Shown here piece by piece: positions 60,235 through 64,000 of a DNA stretch of 64,000 nt. The notes beneath the pieces were generated by a model. The model did no database searches. It was not told the origin of the DNA and was given only the letters and a program-made list of their open reading frames with translations. The position numbers and the translations under genes are program-made. Numbering within the stretch: position 1 is the first letter of the stretch; every line of letters starts with the position of its first letter. Source of the stretch: Eubacterium sp. (lineage in GTDB: Bacteria > Bacillota > Clostridia > Lachnospirales > Lachnospiraceae); assembly GCA_024681515.1 (NCBI GenBank), contig JAILAR010000006.1:40153-104152 (forward strand), read 5' to 3'.

Positions 60235-61207
60235 AAAGATAATAGAAGATGCCATGGAGCGCGTAGATGATACATTTATCAATGAGGCGATTGAAAGTAT
60301 TGAAAAGAAAAAAGGCGCAGGGACAGGGAATAAGGGAAAGTGGATCGCTTTGGCTGTTTCTGCGGCGGCAGTGATTGCATTGGGACTGATCCTTTTTTTC
60401 ATCAGACCGACAGAAACAGATACAAATACAGAAAAAGGTACAGGTACTTTGCCGGTTCAGGACAGTACGGGCGTGCACATTCCGGCAATAGAGATTGAAG
60501 TCCCTTCAGATGGTGTGGCTTATGATATGGTTGCGTTGGTAGTGTATCATGGAAAGATTTATACAGGTTACGAGTTTATAGAAGATGATAAGGAGAAGGT
60601 CCTTTCTCTGGTTGGAGATTATATTGGAGAAGCGACCGGATCTATCGATGAATGGTCAACGCAATCTGATTATTCAAAAGAACTTGCAGGGTCTGTAGCA
60701 GGGCCTATCTATACAGTCCGGGGGTATGATCCTGATTTCCGGCTTTGTAATGTGATCTCATATACGGACGAACAGGGGAATCCGGGGAAGGCGGTTTCAT
60801 TTCTGGAAAATCTGAACGGAATCACGTTGGATAAGGGAGCGGATCTCTTTGAAGAAAGACTTCAGATCAAAGGGCATGTAAAAAAACTTTTCTTCAAAAG
60901 CCATGAAGCCTGGAACACGGGATCAAAGGAAATGACCGTACCGGATATGACTGCAAATCAGGAATTATGGGATACATTTCTTGATGAACTGGACAGAGGA
61001 TCATTTGTTGAGATCGATTATGTGAAGGATCCGGGGTTTTATGATAATCCTCATCAGGTGCATTTATTTGTCAAAAAAGATGATGGAACGACAGTAGAAC
61101 TTCGGTTGTTCGAGGGTGGATATGTCGGATATCAACCGTTAGGATGGTATTTCGTGAAAATGCCGGGTGAGGCCTTTGACGCGATGTATGCAGCTTGCGG
61201 CGGGTAA
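60227..61207 (+). CDS. Probable anti-sigma factor with exposed C-terminal domain
   Basis: A 326-residue single-pass membrane protein. The N-terminal 38 residues (MNKKIIEDAMERVDDTFINEAIESIEKKKG) are cytosolic and look like a short sigma-binding helix pair; the membrane helix is WIALAVSAAAVIALGLILFFI (about 39-59). The remaining 260 residues are outside and contain beta-rich sequence with DSTGVHIPAIEIEVPSDG, MVALVVYHGKIYTG and FKSHEAW. The eight-base overlap with the sigma gene and the topology support an anti-sigma role; the exposed domain may sense an external signal. I do not recognise its family. Confidence 0.8.
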   Translation: MNKKIIEDAMERVDDTFINEAIESIEKKKGAGTGNKGKWIALAVSAAAVIALGLILFFIRPTETDTNTEKGTGTLPVQDSTGVHIPAIEIEVPSDGVAYDMVALVVYHGKIYTGYEFIEDDKEKVLSLVGDYIGEATGSIDEWSTQSDYSKELAGSVAGPIYTVRGYDPDFRLCNVISYTDEQGNPGKAVSFLENLNGITLDKGADLFEERLQIKGHVKKLFFKSHEAWNTGSKEMTVPDMTANQELWDTFLDELDRGSFVEIDYVKDPGFYDNPHQVHLFVKKDDGTTVELRLFEGGYVGYQPLGWYFVKMPGEAFDAMYAACGG

Positions 61208-61296
61208 AAAGAGCGATTGAGTGTTAAAACCGTGAGAAGTTCACATACACATCATTGAGTAAAAGTACCACCGACCGGAAGTACACTGTGGGCGGA

Positions 61297-61788
61297 ATGG
61301 TGGATCTGTCGGAGAAGGCAAAAAGGATGCTGACCGACAGGGAAACCAACTTTGATGTGCCCAAGATCAATTCCTTTGGCCGCAGAAGCAATGAATTTAC
61401 GGAACTTCTGGATGCGGTACGCAGCGTATCGAATATCCCGGAATTCCTGAGACAATCGAACCTATTGGATGAGGAGAAATTCATTTCCGATCCGAATGCG
61501 GGTGAAGCCTTGATGGTATTTGACGAGGCATTCAATACCCTGAATGAGAAGGTCAGAACCTATCTTCGGAAGAAGACAGGGGAACGGGGCTTAGATGAAA
61601 CCGGAAAGATCAAGGGCAAGAATGACTATGAGAAGAAGCGGATCGAATATGCGAAAAATGTTCTTTCCCTCGTAAAGGAATATACGGAAAGAAGAATCGG
61701 ACCGGTAAAAAAAGCAGACAAGCAGGAAGAGCAGGCGCTGAAGGATCGTCGCGATCAGAATAACCGGAATAAAGCACCGGGACTGTAA
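61297..61788 (+). CDS. Hypothetical protein, possibly 5'-truncated
   Basis: An open frame beginning after a TAA at 61225 reads through TTG 61255 to ATG 61297 and on to 61788, giving 163 residues from the ATG. It is hydrophilic and helical, with RRSNEFTELLDAVRSVSNIPEFLRQSNLLDEEKF in the middle and a Lys/Arg/Glu-rich C-terminal coil (KKADKQEEQALKDRRDQNN). No Shine-Dalgarno lies before either start, and the first residues (SKSTTDRKYTVGGMVDL) read like the interior of a protein. It may be the 3' remnant of a longer gene. No family recognised. Confidence 0.55.
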   Translation: MVDLSEKAKRMLTDRETNFDVPKINSFGRRSNEFTELLDAVRSVSNIPEFLRQSNLLDEEKFISDPNAGEALMVFDEAFNTLNEKVRTYLRKKTGERGLDETGKIKGKNDYEKKRIEYAKNVLSLVKEYTERRIGPVKKADKQEEQALKDRRDQNNRNKAPGL

Positions 61789-61810
61789 ACTTTATCCGAA
61801 AAAATGTGCG

Positions 61811-61859
61811 GCGCCTCGCCAGTTAACTCTCGCCAAGGTGGGCGAGGCGCGCCTCTTTT
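61811..61859. terminator. GC-rich terminator-like hairpin
   Basis: GCGCCTCGCC (61811-61820) pairs perfectly with GGCGAGGCGC (61841-61850), followed by gcctctttta. It could serve the preceding gene and, with the flanking repeat, the converging ATPase gene. Confidence 0.7.
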
Positions 61860-61896
61860 AAGACCAAAAGTTAGAAAAAAGTTAGAACTACGATTC
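61856..61896. repeat. 41-nt direct repeat, left copy
   Basis: ttttaagaccaaaagttag through aactacgattc is repeated at 63798-63839 with one extra A in the A-run. The stop codon of the ATPase gene (minus strand, 61888-61890) lies inside it. Confidence 0.85.
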
Positions 61897-62940
61897 TTCC
61901 ATCATGGCGTAATTCTTTGCAATCCGATAAAACCGCGGGAGTGTAATTGACAAAACTCCGTGTTCGGGGGCGGTTAGAAGTCCCTGCTTGATCAGACGTT
62001 CTCTGTACTTTGCGAAGGTGGAGGAAGTCATTCCGGTACGCATACAAATATCCTTCACTTGAGCGGTTTGCGTTTCACCGATGGCAAGGATCACATTTTT
62101 ATCCTGACGGGACAGGCCTGCCCATATCTTTTTGTAGACAAAGTCGTCCAGCATACCGTCCAGCTTTTCCAGAATTTCTTCCAGAGGGGTAGTTTTTCCG
62201 TATTCCCAGTAAAGCAACCCCAATGCCTGAAAGGCAAAGGCATACCCTCTGGTGATTTTTGCCAGATTTATGGCAGTATCCTGATCTGTCTGGAAGACTC
62301 GTTTGTAGTGACTTACGATCTGCGTGATGCTGAGAGGTTCCAAAGATACCTTTGGTGATCGCAGAAGAAATGTCAGCGCAGGATCATTCTGTATTGCATA
62401 TATATTTTCGTACAGACCGGTCATCAGAAGAAAGATAGGATAATCCTCTCTGATCAGGATTTGAAATTGGCTGGCAAAGATACGCATGTTCTGATCCGGA
62501 GCTACCTCGTCGATGGTGATAAGGACATGTTTCTTCTTCCTTTTAAGGCGAGTCAGAAGATCGCTGATCACACTTACACTGTCTTCGTTCTCTTTTCCGT
62601 TGATCCCGATTCCAAAACCCCCGGCAGACAGATTAAATCCTTTTTCGAGGAGACCGGAGATGTTTTTGCATGAATCCGACAGGCGATTGGCAAAATCATC
62701 CAAAAGATTCTGCGTGGGATTGAGATTCAGGACTACCCATTCGTCATCTTCGGAGAAATCATTTGCTATGGATGTCATGAGTACGGTTTTTCCGCTACCG
62801 CGGACTCCTTCGATCAGATAGATCTGACTGACTGGACTTTTGCCGAGAAAGTAACTTTTTATTTGTTCTGTTTGATCATAGCGGTTAATAAATTGTTCCG
62901 GGGGTTTGCCGAACGTGAGTGTAAACGGATTTTCCATCAT
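61888..62940 (-). CDS. AAA-type ATPase with C-terminal winged helix
   Basis: A 350-residue ATPase. The Walker A motif is IEGVRGSGKTVLMTSIA (about residues 43-59 from this start), and the Walker B-like segment is HVLITIDEV. FLLMTGLYENIYAIQND is a sensor-like region. The C-terminal 80 residues form a winged helix (KNVILAIGETQTAQVKDICMRTGMTSSTFAKYRERLIKQGLL). Similar ATPases are common in Lachnospiraceae and archaea, often as multi-copy genes of unknown role. AGAGG precedes the Met-Met pair at 62940; an extension of 11 residues to 62973 is possible. The 3' end lies in a direct repeat. Confidence 0.85.
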   Translation of the reverse strand: MMENPFTLTFGKPPEQFINRYDQTEQIKSYFLGKSPVSQIYLIEGVRGSGKTVLMTSIANDFSEDDEWVVLNLNPTQNLLDDFANRLSDSCKNISGLLEKGFNLSAGGFGIGINGKENEDSVSVISDLLTRLKRKKKHVLITIDEVAPDQNMRIFASQFQILIREDYPIFLLMTGLYENIYAIQNDPALTFLLRSPKVSLEPLSITQIVSHYKRVFQTDQDTAINLAKITRGYAFAFQALGLLYWEYGKTTPLEEILEKLDGMLDDFVYKKIWAGLSRQDKNVILAIGETQTAQVKDICMRTGMTSSTFAKYRERLIKQGLLTAPEHGVLSITLPRFYRIAKNYAMMEES

Positions 62941-63211
62941 GTTACCTCTTTCATAATTTGAACGATTTTTCATAAATCTTCATTGATTCTGCAAATTTTC
63001 ATTCTTTTTCATATTTCTTCATAAAAATAATATCATATATTTTTCGGGAAGTAAAGGAGAGGAACAATAATCTGTCGTTTCTGTATTCTACCCCAATTTT
63101 GAACTTTGAGAATGGATTGGTCAGGTGCGATTTTGGAGATTGAAAAAGGGATTGCTTTCAGTGTGAGTATTATGCTAAATTACATTTAATGGTATTGATC
63201 CTTTTGGAGAA

Positions 63212-63532
63212 ATGGACAATAGGAGTATAGCGTTAAAAAAACATGTGAATTCCGGAGAATTATATATCAGAGCCAAGAATATTGAATTCAGCATCATTAA
63301 TGTGAATGAACTGGCTGATGCAATTATCGAGCTGGCCACAAACGATTACGTCGGAATCCTTAATGTTTCAGAGGAAGAGCCTGTATCGCATTACGCATTT
63401 AACAAGGCTCTTTGCAGAAAATACGGTTGGAATGATAGTTGCGTTGTAGCAAATGAAGAAAAAGAAAGAATATATTATTTAGACAACAGCTTGCGTAAAA
63501 GGATTCTTAAGACAAGAATCGGTAGGCTGTAA
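63212..63532 (+). pseudogene. C-terminal fragment of an RmlD/NAD-dependent sugar epimerase-reductase
   Basis: The 106-residue frame matches only the last third of dTDP-4-dehydrorhamnose-reductase-type proteins: INVNELADAIIELATNDYVGILNVSEEEPVSHYAFNKALCRKYGW then LDNSLRKRILKTRIGRL. The Rossmann NAD domain and the YxxxK site are absent, and the first 25 residues do not fit the family. The local sequence is more AT-rich than the rest of the window. I regard it as a truncated remnant. The 271-base gap before it holds no gene and is rich in short ttcat/atgaa repeats. Confidence 0.6.
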
Positions 63533-64000
63533 GAGCAGGATAAAATGTGAGAAGTGACGGATTAGAACCTGCGGTCGCGCCTGCCGGCTTGGTCGATTCG
63601 CTCGCAAACAGGTGCCACCGGCACCTGCTCGGTCTCGGCTGCCGCCTCGGTCGGGTCAGAACAGGCGCCACCGGCGCCTTTCCCTTTCTGCGTCCCGAAG
63701 GATTGGAGGAAAACGGCAACGCCCGGCACACCGTACAAACCATTGTAATTCGTACATTTATTTCATTTCATATAGATTATTCTATCGGTTATTCCTATTT
63801 TAAGACCAAAAGTTAGAAAAAAAGTTAGAACTACGATTCCTCCTCGGAAGAGGGGGAAGCATGGAATTAAGACGCAGGACGATAACTGCAGAACGGGCAG
63901 GGATGGGTACCTCCGTGGGGAGGATCATCCCTTATTGTTGTGCTCACACCGAAACGAGAGGATCATCCTTCAGGGCGGTTCAGTGTGCTCTGGAGCGGCG
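63533..64000. other. Non-coding, decayed GC-rich tract with twin hairpins and the right direct repeat
   Basis: No convincing gene is present. CAGGTGCC-acc-GGCACCTG (63609-63627) and AGGCGCC-acc-GGCGCCT (63663-63679) are two hairpins 53 bases apart with the same loop and a paired T:A to C:G change. The right copy of the 41-42 nt direct repeat is at 63798-63839. After it, only the last few codons of an ATPase-like 3' end persist on the minus strand before a stop. The tract beyond 63850 shows ggatcatcc/ggatgatcc palindromic repeats but no frame. Confidence 0.55.
63798..63839. repeat. 42-nt direct repeat, right copy
   Basis: Matches 61856-61896 over its whole length with one extra A. Here it is not attached to an intact ATPase gene. 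Confidence 0.85.

Noticed and set aside
63535..63600. tRNA remnant (GGTTCTAATCC on the minus strand)
   Set aside because: The supposed T-arm stem has two mismatches, and no acceptor, D or anticodon arm could be folded.
63547..63816. Protein-coding frame across the GC-rich tract
   Set aside because: Its Arg/Ala/Gly/His-rich sequence comes from the twin hairpins, with no domain and no ribosome-binding site.

Overview
The window looks like a chromosomal segment of an anaerobic Clostridia species, most likely Lachnospiraceae of gut or rumen origin. The grounds are the anaerobic (cobalt-early) Cbi pathway for cobalamin, AddAB rather than RecBCD, clostridial ribosome-binding sites, QueH in place of the oxygen-linked queuosine enzymes, lipoprotein polysaccharidases, and a moderately GC-rich coding style with many Gly/Asp/Glu-rich proteins. 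The placement is inferred from protein character, not from a marker gene. No rRNA, tRNA or CRISPR array was recognised.

Layout. Positions 1-25400 (all plus strand) are dominated by cobalamin biosynthesis: CobS (cut by the window edge), a short CobU-like protein, CbiB, CobD, CbiC, CbiD, CbiF, CbiG, CbiH, a CbiJ-CbiE-CbiT triple fusion, CbiA and a small Cys-rich cobalamin-associated protein. Set among these are unrelated genes: a lipoprotein with four exact 21-residue VYGPPE repeats coupled to a radical SAM/SPASM enzyme, a GH16 lipoprotein and a GH5 glucanase, a membrane transglutaminase-like protein, a HAD nucleotidase, and a 1112-residue LacI-sensor/EAL/beta-helix protein. TrkA-TrkH potassium uptake closes this half, followed by nine 13-nt tandem repeats and a bidirectional terminator.

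Positions 25600-49400 hold housekeeping and small membrane or regulatory genes: a PRTase-like protein, AddB-AddA, QueF, FolC, a TPR/zinc-ribbon protein, DUF308, a Gly-rich membrane protein, IspF, QueH, a methyltransferase, Hsp33, a MraY-like transferase, DUF1653, a histone-H1-like HTH/AT-hook/leucine-zipper protein and an alpha/beta hydrolase.

Positions 49600-57500 hold a three-gene stand-alone condensation-domain/ACP/AMP-ligase cassette with a convergent TetR regulator, then a complete iron-type ABC importer. The right end (57500-64000) has a response-regulator remnant, a B12-binding radical SAM protein, an ECF sigma/anti-sigma pair and a decayed region with a truncated sugar epimerase, an AAA ATPase and a 41-42 nt direct repeat.

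The most unusual features are: (1) the radical SAM plus VYGPP-repeat lipoprotein pair, a probable peptide-modification system inside the cobalamin cluster; (2) the LacI-EAL-beta-helix protein; (3) the discrete C-ACP-ligase cassette; and (4) a dispersed family of GGAA-capped hairpins with compensatory stem changes, each placed directly before a ribosome-binding site of an unrelated gene.
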